Of a stretch of DNA of 64,000 bases, positions 1-9,114 are shown piece after piece. The translations under genes were made by a program, and so were the position numbers. Under the pieces are notes generated by a model that saw only the letters and a list, made by a program, of their open reading frames with translations, had not been told where the DNA came from and did not search any database. Source of the DNA: Bradyrhizobium sp. PSBB068 (lineage in GTDB: Bacteria > Pseudomonadota > Alphaproteobacteria > Rhizobiales > Xanthobacteraceae); the NCBI GenBank assembly GCA_016839165.1, contig CP069300.1, positions 3,658,001-3,722,000 on the forward strand. The letters run 5' to 3'. Each line of letters starts with the position of its first letter. The first letter of the stretch is position 1.

Positions 1-2212
1 TGTTGAGCGCGTTGTCGATATCCTGCACCCGGACGCCGAGGCTGGAGGCCATCCTGCGGTCGATCGCGAGGTTGAGCTGCAGGCCGCCGGGATCGCGGTC
101 GGCCGAGACGTCCGTGATGCCCTCCACGGTCTCCATGCGCTTGGCGATGAGCGGCGCCCATTTCTGCAACAGGTCGAGATCGGTCGAGGCGAGCGTGTAC
201 TGGTAGTCGGAATCGCTCTGCCGGCCGCCGGTGCGGATGTCCTGCGCCGCGAACATGAACAGGCGGATGCCGGGCACCATGAACAGGTTGCGGCGCAGCC
301 GGTCGATCACCTGGGCGGTCGACATGCCTGCCCGCTCCTCCGGCGGCTTCAGGCTGATGAACATGGTGCCGCGGTTGGAGGTGGCGCCGCCCGGGCCGCC
401 GCCGGAGCCGACCGACGAGCCGATGCCGGCAACCGCGGGGTCGGCCATCACGATGTCGGCGAGCCGCTGCTGCAGGGCGAGCATCGACTGGAACGAGATG
501 TCCGCCGACGCCCGCGTCGAGCCGATCACGAAGCCGCTGTCGTCGGTCGGGAAATAGCCCTTCGGCGTCTTGACATAGAGCGTCACGGTGAGCGCGACGG
601 TGGCGAAGAACACCACCAGGGTCAGGAAGGGATAGCCGAGCACGATCCGCAGGGTCGACGCATAGAATGCCACCACCCGCGACAGCGTGCCCTCGATGGC
701 CCGGTCGTACCAGGTGGCGTGATCCGAAGTCGTCTCCTTGATGTAGTGCGCGCAGATCATCGGCGTGATCGTCACCGACACCAGCGTCGACACGATGATG
801 GCAAAGGTCAAGGTCAGCGAGAATTCGCGGAGCAGCCGGCCGACGATCCCGTCCATGAAGATCAGCGGCGTGAAGGCAGCGATCAAGGACAGCGAGATCG
901 ACAGCACCGTGAAGCCGATCTGCTTGGCGCCTTCGACCGCGGCCGGATATGGAGCCATGCCCTGCTCGAGATTGCGGTACATGTTCTCGATCATCACGAT
1001 GGCGTCGTCGACCACGAAGCCGACGGAGATCGCGAGCGCCATCAGCGACAGATTGTCGATCGAGAAGCCGGCCAGCCACATCCCGGCACAGGTGCCGGCC
1101 AGCGCCAGCGGCACCGACACGCCGGCCGCGATCGTCGGCACCACGCGGCGCAGGAACACGAACACCACGACCATCACGAGAATGGCGGTCGCCAGCAGCG
1201 TGAACTGCATGTCCTCGACGCTGGCTCGGATCGTTCCGGTACGATCGACCAGGGTCGAGATATCGACACCGGCCGGGATCCACTGCTTCAATTCCGGCAG
1301 CAGCCTGCGAACGTTGTCGACGGTGTCGATGACGTTGGCATCACCCTGCTTGGTGATCTGGATCAGCACCGCCGGCTGCTTGTTGAACCAGGCAATCGAG
1401 CGCGAGTTGCGGACGGAATCCTCGACCTCGGCGACGTCCGAGAGGCGGACGAAATTGCCGTTCGAGCTCTTGATGACGATGTCGCGGAACTCGGCCGCGG
1501 TGCGCATCTGCTTGTTGATCGACAGCGTCTCGCTCTGGCGGTCACCGTTGAAGATGCCGACGGGGCCGAGCGGATTGGCATTGATGATCGCAAGCCGGAC
1601 GTCGTCGGTCGCGATCCCGGCATTGGCCAGCGACACCGGATTGAGCGCGATGCGCACCGCCGGCTGGTCGGCGCCGCTGACGGTGACCTCGCCAACCCCG
1701 GGCACCTGCGAGATGCGCTGCGCCAGCACGGTGTCGGCGACATCGTACATCGCGCTGGTCGAGATCGTCTTCGAGGTCAACGCCAGCACGAACACCGGCG
1801 CCGCGGCCGGATTGGCCTTGCGGAACTTGGGCAGCGACGGCAGGTCGCTGGGCAGATCGGCGAGCGAGGCATTGATCGCGGCCTGCACGTCGCGTGCCGC
1901 GCGGTCGATGTCGCGGCCGATCGAGAACTGCACCTGGATGCTGGTGGTGCCGAGCGAGCTCGTCGAGGTGATCTGGTCGACACCAGAAATGGTGCCGAGC
2001 TTGCGCTCCAGCGGAGCGGCGACGGTCGCGGCCATGACAGAGGGATCGGCGCCGGGACGCGACGCCGAGACCCGGATGGTCGGGAAATCGACGTTCGGAA
2101 CCGACGACACCGGCAGAAACTCGTAGGCGACGATCCCGACCAGGAACAGCCCGATCGCCAGCAGCGTGGTGCCCACCGGCCGGCGAATGAAGGGCTCCGA
2201 GATCGAGATCAC
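1..2212 (-). CDS. RND efflux permease, second of pair (MdtC-like), 3' end cut by window edge
   Basis: Inner-membrane proton-driven multidrug exporter subunit. The frame is open from the left edge to a GTG start at 2212, which overlaps the TGA of the upstream permease (GTGA overlap), so translation is probably coupled. The N-terminus reads MISISEPFIRRPVGTTLL, the usual RND opening before TM1. The TM4 proton-relay aspartate pair (GFVVDDAIVMIEN) lies near residue 404. About 737 residues are visible of the roughly 1030 expected. Two different RND permeases in tandem behind one adaptor is the MdtABC arrangement, where MdtB and MdtC form a heterotrimer. Substrate cannot be told from sequence. The family call is sure; the MdtC assignment rests on gene order. 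Confidence 0.93.
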   Translation of the reverse strand, partial: MISISEPFIRRPVGTTLLAIGLFLVGIVAYEFLPVSSVPNVDFPTIRVSASRPGADPSVMAATVAAPLERKLGTISGVDQITSTSSLGTTSIQVQFSIGRDIDRAARDVQAAINASLADLPSDLPSLPKFRKANPAAAPVFVLALTSKTISTSAMYDVADTVLAQRISQVPGVGEVTVSGADQPAVRIALNPVSLANAGIATDDVRLAIINANPLGPVGIFNGDRQSETLSINKQMRTAAEFRDIVIKSSNGNFVRLSDVAEVEDSVRNSRSIAWFNKQPAVLIQITKQGDANVIDTVDNVRRLLPELKQWIPAGVDISTLVDRTGTIRASVEDMQFTLLATAILVMVVVFVFLRRVVPTIAAGVSVPLALAGTCAGMWLAGFSIDNLSLMALAISVGFVVDDAIVMIENMYRNLEQGMAPYPAAVEGAKQIGFTVLSISLSLIAAFTPLIFMDGIVGRLLREFSLTLTFAIIVSTLVSVTITPMICAHYIKETTSDHATWYDRAIEGTLSRVVAFYASTLRIVLGYPFLTLVVFFATVALTVTLYVKTPKGYFPTDDSGFVIGSTRASADISFQSMLALQQRLADIVMADPAVAGIGSSVGSGGGPGGATSNRGTMFISLKPPEERAGMSTAQVIDRLRRNLFMVPGIRLFMFAAQDIRTGGRQSDSDYQYTLASTDLDLLQKWAPLIAKRMETVEGITDVSADRDPGGLQLNLAIDRRMASSLGVRVQDIDNALN

Positions 2213-5200
2213 TGCATGCCCTCGGTGGTGCCCGCGATCGGCGGGCCGCTGGGACCTGGCTCCGGCACGGTCCGCTCGATCCGCCGGTTGAGTCGGTCGA
2301 GCGCGAGATAGATCACCGGCGTGGTGTAGAGCGTCAGCAACTGGCTCAGCAGCAGGCCGCCGATGATCGAGATGCCGAGCGGGAAGCGTAGCTCGGCGCC
2401 GGTGCCGCTTTCAATCGCGAGCGGCAGCGCGCCGAACAGCGCCGCCAGCGTCGTCATCATGATCGGCCGGAAGCGCAGCAGACAGGCCTGCACGATCGCG
2501 TCATAGGACGACATGCCCTGATGCCGCTCGGCCTCCAGCGCGAAGTCGATCATCATGATCGCGTTCTTCTTGACGATGCCCATCAGCAGGATGATGCCGA
2601 TCAGGCCGATCACCGAGAGGTCCTGCCCGCACAGCATCAAGGCGAGGATGGCGCCGACGCCGGCCGAGGGCAGCGTCGACAGGATGGTGATCGGGTGGAT
2701 GTAGCTCTCGTAGAGCACGCCGAGCACGATGTAGATCGTGATGATCGCGGCCAGGATCAGCCAGGGCTGTCCGGCCAGCGAGCGCGCGAATTCGGCGGCG
2801 TCGCCGGAATAGATGCCGACGATGCTGCCGGGCATCCCGATCCTGGCCTCGATCGCCTTCACCGCCTCGACCGCGTCGCCGAGCGCTTCGCCGGGCGCCA
2901 GGTTGAAGCTGAGCGAGACCGACGGAAACTGGGCCTGATGCGAGATCGCGAGCGGCGCCGTGGTGCGGACCAGGGTTGCCACCGCCGACAGCGGCACCTG
3001 CGCGCCGTTGGCGCCGGGCAGATAGAGCTTGTCGAGAATCGACGGGTCGCGCTGGTACATCGGCAGCGCCTCGAGCACGACGCGGTACTGGTTGGCCTGG
3101 CCGTAGATCGTCGAGATCTGGCGCTGCGCGAAGGCGTCGTTCAGCGTATCCGTGACACCCTGGAGACTGACGCCAAGCTGGCCGGCGCGCTGGCGGTTGA
3201 TGTCGAGCGCCGCGCGCAAGCCGCCCTCCTGCGCCTCCGACGAGACGTCGCGGAAGATCGGGTCGCGCCGCATTTCGGCGACAAGTTTCCGCGCCCATTG
3301 CGAGACCTCGGCGGCATCGGTCGCGGTCAGCGTGTACTGGTATTGCGAACGGCTCGACTGGGTCGAGATCTGCACGTCCTGCACCGGCTGGAAGTAGACC
3401 GTCATGCCGGGGACCATCGATATCTTCTGCTTGAGCCGCTCGATCACGTTAGCGACGCCATCGCGCCGCTGATCGAGCGGCTTCAGCGTCATCACCAGGC
3501 GGCCGACATTGGTGGTCGGATTGACCGAGCCGGAGCCGATCACCGAGACCACGCCGACGACGTCGGGGTCGGCCTTGATGATGTCGGAGACTGCGCTCTG
3601 GCGCCGCTGCATCTCGTCGAACGAAACGTCCGGTCCTGCCTCGGTCACCGCCGTGATCGAGGAAGTGTCCTGCAGCGGCAGAAACCCCTTCGGCGCCAGC
3701 ACATACATGATCAGCGTCAGCGCGATGGTCGCGAACGTCACCAGCAGCGTCGCGCGCTGGCGCTGCAGCACCCAGAGCAGCGTGCGATGATAGAATTCCA
3801 CCATGCGGTCGATGAAGCGGCTGACCGCGGCCAGGCCCGGGACCGCCATCTCCTCATGGATGTTCTTGAGCAGCCGCGAGCACATCATCGGCGTCAGTGT
3901 CAGCGAGACGATCGCCGAGGTCACCACCGCGATCGTCAAGGTCAGCGCGAACTCGCGGAACATGCGGCCGACCAGACCGGACATGAACAGCAGCGGGATG
4001 AACACGGCGATCAGCGACACCGTCAGCGAGATCACGGTGAAGCCGATCTCGCTGGCACCCTTCAGCGAGGCTTCCATGACCGTCTCGCCGTCTTCCATGT
4101 GGCGGACGATGTTCTCGATCATCACGATCGCATCGTCGACCACGAAACCGGTGCCGATGGTCAACGCCATCAGGGACAGATTGTCGAGGCTGAAGCCCGC
4201 GAAATACATGATGCCGAAGCTCGTGATCAGCGACAGCGGCAGTGCGACGCCGGCGATCAGGGTCGCGCGCAGCGACCGCAGGAACAACAACACCACCAGC
4301 GTCACCAGCACGACGCTCAGGACCAGCGTGAACTGCACGTCGCGGACCGAGGCGCGGATCGTCACGGTGCGGTCGGAGACGACGGTCAGCTTGACGCCGG
4401 CCGGCACCGCGCGTTGCAGCCGTGGGATTTCGTCGCGGATCTGCTTGACGACGTCGATCACGTTGGCACCCGGCTGGCGCTGGATGTCGATGATGACGGC
4501 CGGCGTGCCCTGGTACCAGCCGCCGGTGCGGTCGTTCTCCAGCCCGTCGACGATCTGCGCGACGTCGCCGATCGTGACCGGCGAGCCGTTCCGATAGGCG
4601 ATGATGATCGGCCGGTAGGCATCGGCCGCGGCAATCTGGTCGTTGGCGGCGATGGTGTAGGATTGCTGGGCGCCGTCGAGCGAGCCCTTCGGCCCCGACA
4701 CGTTGGCGCCGGCGATCGCGTTGCGCAGATCCTCCATCGCGATGCCGTAGGCCGCAAGCCGCGCGAGGTCGGCCTGCACGCGCACCGCCGGCTTCAGGCC
4801 GCCGAGGATCGAAACCCGGCCGACGCCTGAAATCTGGCTCAAGCGTTGCCCGAGGATGGTATCGGCGAGATCGCTCATCGCCCGCAGCGAGATGGTGTCC
4901 GAGGTCAGCGCGAGGGTCATGACCGGCGCGTCCGCCGGGTTCACCTTGGCGTAGACCGGTGGATACGGCAGCGACTTGGGCAGGATGCCGGCGGCGGCGT
5001 TGATCGCGGCCTGCACGTCCTGGGTGGCGCCGTCGATGTCGCGGTTGAGGTCGAACTGCAGCGAGATCTGGCTGACGCCGAACGAGCTTGTCGAGTTCAT
5101 CGACGACAGCGACGGGATCTGCCCGAGCTGCCGCTCCAGCGGCGCCGTGATCAGCGAGGCGACCACGTCGGGACTCGCGCCGGGCAGCTGGGTCGACACC

Positions 5201-5337
5201 TGGACCGTCGGGAAATCGACCTGCGGCAGCGCCGAGACCGGCAGCGCCCAATAGCCGAGCGCGCCGCCGATCATCAGGGCGATGCCGAGCAGCGAGGTGG
5301 CGATCGGCCGGCGGATGAACGGTTCGGAGACGCTCAT
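2209..5337 (-). CDS. RND efflux permease, first of pair (MdtB-like)
   Basis: A 1042-residue RND/AcrB-family inner-membrane transporter of full family length. The N-terminus (MSVSEPFIRRPIATSLLGIA) leads into TM1. The TM4 motif GFVVDDAIVMIENIVRHM near residue 400 carries the proton-relay Asp pair. The two large periplasmic loops and the second six-helix half are intact. The gene sits 48 bp downstream of the adaptor gene and overlaps the next permease by 4 bp. Its close relatedness to that permease and their adjacency suggest a hetero-oligomeric pump as in MdtBC. The ATG start is well placed. No regulator gene lies next to the operon, so inducer and control are not visible here. Confidence 0.95.
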   Translation of the reverse strand: MSVSEPFIRRPIATSLLGIALMIGGALGYWALPVSALPQVDFPTVQVSTQLPGASPDVVASLITAPLERQLGQIPSLSSMNSTSSFGVSQISLQFDLNRDIDGATQDVQAAINAAAGILPKSLPYPPVYAKVNPADAPVMTLALTSDTISLRAMSDLADTILGQRLSQISGVGRVSILGGLKPAVRVQADLARLAAYGIAMEDLRNAIAGANVSGPKGSLDGAQQSYTIAANDQIAAADAYRPIIIAYRNGSPVTIGDVAQIVDGLENDRTGGWYQGTPAVIIDIQRQPGANVIDVVKQIRDEIPRLQRAVPAGVKLTVVSDRTVTIRASVRDVQFTLVLSVVLVTLVVLLFLRSLRATLIAGVALPLSLITSFGIMYFAGFSLDNLSLMALTIGTGFVVDDAIVMIENIVRHMEDGETVMEASLKGASEIGFTVISLTVSLIAVFIPLLFMSGLVGRMFREFALTLTIAVVTSAIVSLTLTPMMCSRLLKNIHEEMAVPGLAAVSRFIDRMVEFYHRTLLWVLQRQRATLLVTFATIALTLIMYVLAPKGFLPLQDTSSITAVTEAGPDVSFDEMQRRQSAVSDIIKADPDVVGVVSVIGSGSVNPTTNVGRLVMTLKPLDQRRDGVANVIERLKQKISMVPGMTVYFQPVQDVQISTQSSRSQYQYTLTATDAAEVSQWARKLVAEMRRDPIFRDVSSEAQEGGLRAALDINRQRAGQLGVSLQGVTDTLNDAFAQRQISTIYGQANQYRVVLEALPMYQRDPSILDKLYLPGANGAQVPLSAVATLVRTTAPLAISHQAQFPSVSLSFNLAPGEALGDAVEAVKAIEARIGMPGSIVGIYSGDAAEFARSLAGQPWLILAAIITIYIVLGVLYESYIHPITILSTLPSAGVGAILALMLCGQDLSVIGLIGIILLMGIVKKNAIMMIDFALEAERHQGMSSYDAIVQACLLRFRPIMMTTLAALFGALPLAIESGTGAELRFPLGISIIGGLLLSQLLTLYTTPVIYLALDRLNRRIERTVPEPGPSGPPIAGTTEGMQ

Positions 5338-5385
5338 GGTTGCGTTCTCGCTGCAAGGTCAGACATTACGAGGTCAGGATATCGC

Positions 5386-6813
5386 TCATGGCTGCGCTTT
5401 CGGCGAGCCGCCCGGCTGTTCGCCCCCTGCCGCCGGCGCCGGCCCGGCCTGCCCCTTCTGATCGCCTTCGCCGGGCTCGCGCCGGCCGTGCGGCTCGCCG
5501 TTCTTGCCCTGCCCGTCCGGCTTGCCGTCCTTGCTCTGGCTTCCACTCTTGCCGTCGGGACTGCGGCTGCGCTTGCGCGGCGCGAGATCGGCGGCGGGCG
5601 GCCCGTCGTCCTTGCCGACAATGACCTTGGAGCCATCGGCGAGGTTGGCAAAGCCCGTCGTTACGACGCGGTCCGAGGTGGTCAGGCCGCTGGCGATGAC
5701 GGCTTCATGCTCGTTCTGCTGTGTGACCGTGACCGGCTTGGCGGAGACGACGTTGTCCGCGCCGATCACATAGCTGAAGGTGCCCGCGGGACCGCGCTGC
5801 ACGGCCGAAGTCGGCACCACGATCGCCTGCGGCAGGATCTCAACCTTGAGCCGCACATTGACGAACTGCCCGGGCCAGAGCTGGTAGCTGGCATTCGGGA
5901 GCTCGGCCTTCAGCTTCAGCGTACCGGTGGTCGGATCGACCTGATTGTCGATGCCGGTCAGCTTGCCGGTGTCGATCACGGTGACGCCGTCATTGCCGAA
6001 CACGTCGACGGCCAGCTGGCCCTTCGCGGCCGCGGCGTTGACGCGCATGATCTGCTGCTGCGGCAGGCTGAACCACACCGCGATCGGCTGTAGCTGGGTC
6101 AGGATCACGAGCCCGGTGGTGTCGGAGGCGTGAATGATATTGCCCTGGTCGACCTGGCGCAGGCCGGCGCGGCCGGAAATCGGTGCGACGATCTTGGTGT
6201 AGCCGAGCGTGGTGCGCGCATTGTCGATCTGGGCCTGGTCGGCCTTGATGATGGCCTCCTGCTGCGCGACCAGCGCACGCTGCGTATCGGCCTGCTGCTT
6301 GGAGCCCGCGTTGGTGGCAGCGAGTTGCTCGTAGCGGGCAAGGTCGATTTTCTGATTGGCGAGCAGCGCCTCGTCCTTGGCCTTCGTGGCCACCGCCTGA
6401 TCGTACTGCGCCTGATAGATCGCGGGATCGATCTCGCCCAGCACGTCGTCCTTCTTGACGTCCTGGCCCTCGAGGAAATTGACCTTGAGCAGCTTGCCGT
6501 CGACCTGCGAGCGCACGGTGACGGTGTTGAGCGCCTTCACCGAGCCGACGCCGTCGAGATAGACCGGTACGTCCTGCACATGCGGGGTGGCCGCAAGCAC
6601 CGGCACCGGCAGATCGGGCCGCGCGCCCGCGCCGCGCCCGCCGGCTCCATTCGACTTGGGCTGGAAGGCGAGCCAGCCGAGATAGCTGAGGCCGGCCAGG
6701 ATCACGAGCGTGATGAGCAGCGACACCATGCGCCCCAGCAGGCGCGAGATCAGGCTCCGCTTGCGCGGCGCGGTGCTTTTCTCGTCATCCGCAGAGTCGG
6801 GCTTAAAGAGCAT
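5386..6813 (-). CDS. RND periplasmic adaptor (MdtA/HlyD family)
   Basis: Membrane-fusion protein of 475 residues linking the RND permeases to the outer-membrane channel. A cytoplasmic N-terminus (1-30) is followed by one membrane anchor (about 31-52). A biotinyl-lipoyl half (VRSQVDGKLLKVNFLEGQDV) and a coiled-coil hairpin rich in Gln/Ala/Lys follow. The second lipoyl half (VAPISGRAGLRQVDQGN) and the beta-barrel and membrane-proximal domains complete the fold. The last about 65 residues are an odd Gly/Pro/Lys/Asp/Gln-rich tail after the normal end of the fold. The start overlaps the 3' end of the outer-membrane gene by 11 bp, consistent with one transcript. MdtA-type is inferred from the tandem permeases downstream. 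Confidence 0.93.
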   Translation of the reverse strand: MLFKPDSADDEKSTAPRKRSLISRLLGRMVSLLITLVILAGLSYLGWLAFQPKSNGAGGRGAGARPDLPVPVLAATPHVQDVPVYLDGVGSVKALNTVTVRSQVDGKLLKVNFLEGQDVKKDDVLGEIDPAIYQAQYDQAVATKAKDEALLANQKIDLARYEQLAATNAGSKQQADTQRALVAQQEAIIKADQAQIDNARTTLGYTKIVAPISGRAGLRQVDQGNIIHASDTTGLVILTQLQPIAVWFSLPQQQIMRVNAAAAKGQLAVDVFGNDGVTVIDTGKLTGIDNQVDPTTGTLKLKAELPNASYQLWPGQFVNVRLKVEILPQAIVVPTSAVQRGPAGTFSYVIGADNVVSAKPVTVTQQNEHEAVIASGLTTSDRVVTTGFANLADGSKVIVGKDDGPPAADLAPRKRSRSPDGKSGSQSKDGKPDGQGKNGEPHGRREPGEGDQKGQAGPAPAAGGEQPGGSPKAQP

Positions 6814-8293
6814 CGACCGGTCTTTCCATCTTCGGTTCCCAGCCGCCCCCCAAGGCCTGATAGAGGCTCACGATCGCCAAGAGCCGGGCAAGTTGGGCCT
6901 GGGAATAAGCGTCTTCCGCCTGGAACAGGGTCAGCTGCGTGTTTAGCACAGTTACGATGTCGGCAGTGCCGGCCTTGAGCTGCTGCTCGGCGAGGTCGAA
7001 GGCGCGCCGCGACGACGACAGCACGTCGCGCTGCAGTTGTAGCCGCCGCGACGTTTCGCGGATCGCGACCAGCGCGTTGTCGACATCGGTGAACGACTGG
7101 ACCACCGTCTTGCGATAGGTCTGCAGCAGCTCGTCCTGCTTCGCCTTCGCGTTCTCGAAATTGCCGAGGATGCGGCCGCCGTCGAAGATCGGCTGGGTCA
7201 TACCGCCGACCAGATTGAAGAAGGCGGCATGCGGCTGGAACAGCGAGACCAGCGCCTGGCTCTGGTAACCGCCCGTCCCGGTCAGCTGGATACTTGGGAA
7301 GAACTGCGCCCGCGCGCTGCCGACATTGGCGGTGGCGGATGCCAATTGCGCCTCCTGGCGGCGGATGTCGGGACGCTGGGTCAGCAATTCGGACGGCAGG
7401 CCCGGCGTGACGCGGGGGACGGCAACCGCGTTGAGCGAGCCGCCGGCGACGCGCACGCTTTCGGGCGGCCGCGACACCAGCACCGCGAGCGCATTGACGT
7501 TCTGGTCGAGCGTCTGCCGAAGCGGCGGCACCAGCGCGCGCTGGTTGGCGACCACGCTCTCCTGTTGCGCGACGTCGAGATCGGAGCCGGTGCCGGCCTT
7601 GAAGCGGTCCCGGATCGCATTGAGGATGCGCTCGGCGCTGGCGATGTTGCGCTGCGCGGTGCGGAGCCGGTCCTGGGTGGCGAGCACAGTGAAATAGGCA
7701 TTGGCTACGCTCGTCAGCGTGGTCAGCGCCACCACCTCGCGATCGAACCGGTTGGCGACCGCAGTCTCCTCCGCCGCCTGCGCGGCGTCGCGATTCTGGC
7801 CCCAGAAGTCGAGCTGGTAGCTGGCGCTGAGCGAGGCGTTGTAGTTCACCACTTCGCGCCCGCCATTGGTGAGACCGCTCGCGCTGGAGCCTGAGGTGCG
7901 GGAATAGGTCTCCGATCCGTTGAGATTGACGGTTGGCAGCAGCGCCGCGCTGGCCTGCCGCGCCAGCGCATCGGCCTGGCGGAAGCGGGCGACCGCCGCG
8001 GCGATATCGAGGTTGACGGTCTGCGCCTCCTCCATCAGCTGGGTCAGCTCGCTGGATCGGAAGCCGCGCCACCAGTCGAGCGTCGGAAGCGCATCGCCGG
8101 GCCGGCCGAGCCGCGCGGCCTTGTAACCCTGCGGCACGTCGAGCGCAGGATCGGGGATGTCCTGGGTCAGGATACAGCCGGCCGAGCCCGCGACCAGGCC
8201 GAGCGCGACGATCGAGCGTCCGGCCAGCCGTCCCAGGCGGCCGGCGAGGCCGAACCGGCCTCCAGGCACCATCACGGATGCGGGCTGGGTCAC
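6803..8293 (-). CDS. Outer-membrane efflux lipoprotein (NodT/OprM family)
   Basis: TolC-like outer-membrane channel for the pump, 496 residues. A basic N-terminus and hydrophobic stretch end in a lipobox-like GLVAGSAGC with the lipidated Cys near residue 40. The two internal OEP repeats with long helices are visible (for example residues 190-290 and 390-480). Typical family phrases include LPTLDWWRGF near the N-terminus and LALLVSRPPE-like text in the middle (here LAVLVSRPPESVRV). It is the promoter-proximal gene of the efflux operon, whereas mdtABC operons of enterics lack it. The start could also be the Met at residue 8; both keep the signal peptide. Confidence 0.92.
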   Translation of the reverse strand: MTQPASVMVPGGRFGLAGRLGRLAGRSIVALGLVAGSAGCILTQDIPDPALDVPQGYKAARLGRPGDALPTLDWWRGFRSSELTQLMEEAQTVNLDIAAAVARFRQADALARQASAALLPTVNLNGSETYSRTSGSSASGLTNGGREVVNYNASLSASYQLDFWGQNRDAAQAAEETAVANRFDREVVALTTLTSVANAYFTVLATQDRLRTAQRNIASAERILNAIRDRFKAGTGSDLDVAQQESVVANQRALVPPLRQTLDQNVNALAVLVSRPPESVRVAGGSLNAVAVPRVTPGLPSELLTQRPDIRRQEAQLASATANVGSARAQFFPSIQLTGTGGYQSQALVSLFQPHAAFFNLVGGMTQPIFDGGRILGNFENAKAKQDELLQTYRKTVVQSFTDVDNALVAIRETSRRLQLQRDVLSSSRRAFDLAEQQLKAGTADIVTVLNTQLTLFQAEDAYSQAQLARLLAIVSLYQALGGGWEPKMERPVDAL

Positions 8294-8628
8294 ACCCGCT
8301 CTCCGCCGGAGCCAGACCTTGCCCGTGGCGCACGAGCGACGCGTTCAGCGGTGGTCTGGGTGACGTACACGGGCTAATGCTTTCAATGGAACCTGACTGT
8401 CCTATCCTACCCTTGGGACGATGGAGCGGACAGCCCCGTCACGGGCGCACGGCGTCGCATCGCAAGCGATTCGAGGCCAGCCTGATTGCGGGCTTTCCCC
8501 TATTTTTAAGGCATTTCCGCGCGTTTCAGGCCGGTGCCGGAAGTCATATTCTAACAAAGATTTCATGGGGATTTCTCGGCCCTGTTGCGCCGAAACCGCA
8601 GCGTCCAGCGCCCTGCCCGGCGCCCCGA
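8294..8628. other. Intergenic, divergent, no gene seen
   Basis: Spacer between the efflux operon (leftward) and the DUF2177 gene (rightward). No convincing open frame or structured RNA was seen. The efflux promoter must lie in its left half but no clear -35/-10 pair was recognised. No TetR, MarR or two-component gene adjoins the operon. The right end leads into the ECF-type promoter at 8629-8656. Confidence 0.5.
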
Positions 8629-8656
8629 TGATCCAGATCGCGCGATCCGTCGTTAC
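8629..8656 (+). promoter_or_regulatory. Predicted ECF (RpoE/ChrR-type) promoter upstream of DUF2177 gene
   Basis: A TGATCC box at 8629-8634, exactly 16 bases of spacer, then CGTTAC at 8651-8656, ending 56 bp before the ATG at 8713. The same box, spacing and CGTT core occur in both arms of the divergent promoter at 11291-11353. TGATC-type -35 elements are known for the RpoE-ChrR group of ECF sigma factors; the assignment to the sigma factor encoded at 10589-11176 is inference from the match and proximity. Confidence 0.75.
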
Positions 8657-8712
8657 CTTCGAGAGATTCGCTGCTTTGCGTCCCATAGCGGCGTTCAACC
8701 TTCGGACCCGAC

Positions 8713-9114
8713 ATGACCTACCTGTACGCCTACCTGTCGACATTGATCGTTTTTCTGCTCTGCGACATGGCCTGGCTTGGAACGATGGCGAGCCGACTGT
8801 ATCGCCCGACTCTCGGCGACATCCTGTCGGCCGAGGTCAACCTGCCTCCGGCGATCGTGTTCTATCTGGTCTACCCGGTCGGGCTGGTGGTGTTCGCCGT
8901 GCTTCCGGCCCTGAAGTCGGGAGGCCTTGGCTCGGCCGCGCTCAGCGGCGCGCTGCTCGGTTTCTTCAGCTACATGACCTATGACTTGACCAACCAGGCG
9001 ACGTTGCGGAACTGGACCGTCCAACTCACATTGCTCGACGTCACTTGGGGGACGTTGCTTGGCGCAATTTCCGCGACGGCGGCGTATTTCGTGACATCGA
9101 GGCTAGTCCCCTGA
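8713..9114 (+). CDS. DUF2177 family membrane protein
   Basis: A 133-residue protein with four predicted membrane helices and the family signatures LLCDMAWLG near residue 16 and FSYMTYDLTNQATL near residue 86. Function is unknown for the family. It carries its own predicted ECF promoter and its 3' end overlaps the convergent DUF1295 gene by 12 bp, so it belongs physically and probably by regulation to the neighbouring sigma/anti-sigma module. DUF2177 genes near ECF sigma, DUF1295 and Cfa-like genes suggest a role in membrane lipid changes, but that is inference. The ATG start follows directly from the promoter position. Confidence 0.88.
   Translation: MTYLYAYLSTLIVFLLCDMAWLGTMASRLYRPTLGDILSAEVNLPPAIVFYLVYPVGLVVFAVLPALKSGGLGSAALSGALLGFFSYMTYDLTNQATLRNWTVQLTLLDVTWGTLLGAISATAAYFVTSRLVP

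Noticed and set aside
719-4830. Long open frames on the plus strand (over 500 codons) opposite the RND permease genes
   Set aside because: They are antisense shadows. High GC with biased third positions keeps opposite frames open. Their translations are His/Arg/Asp-rich with no domain, whereas the minus-strand frames are full RND proteins.
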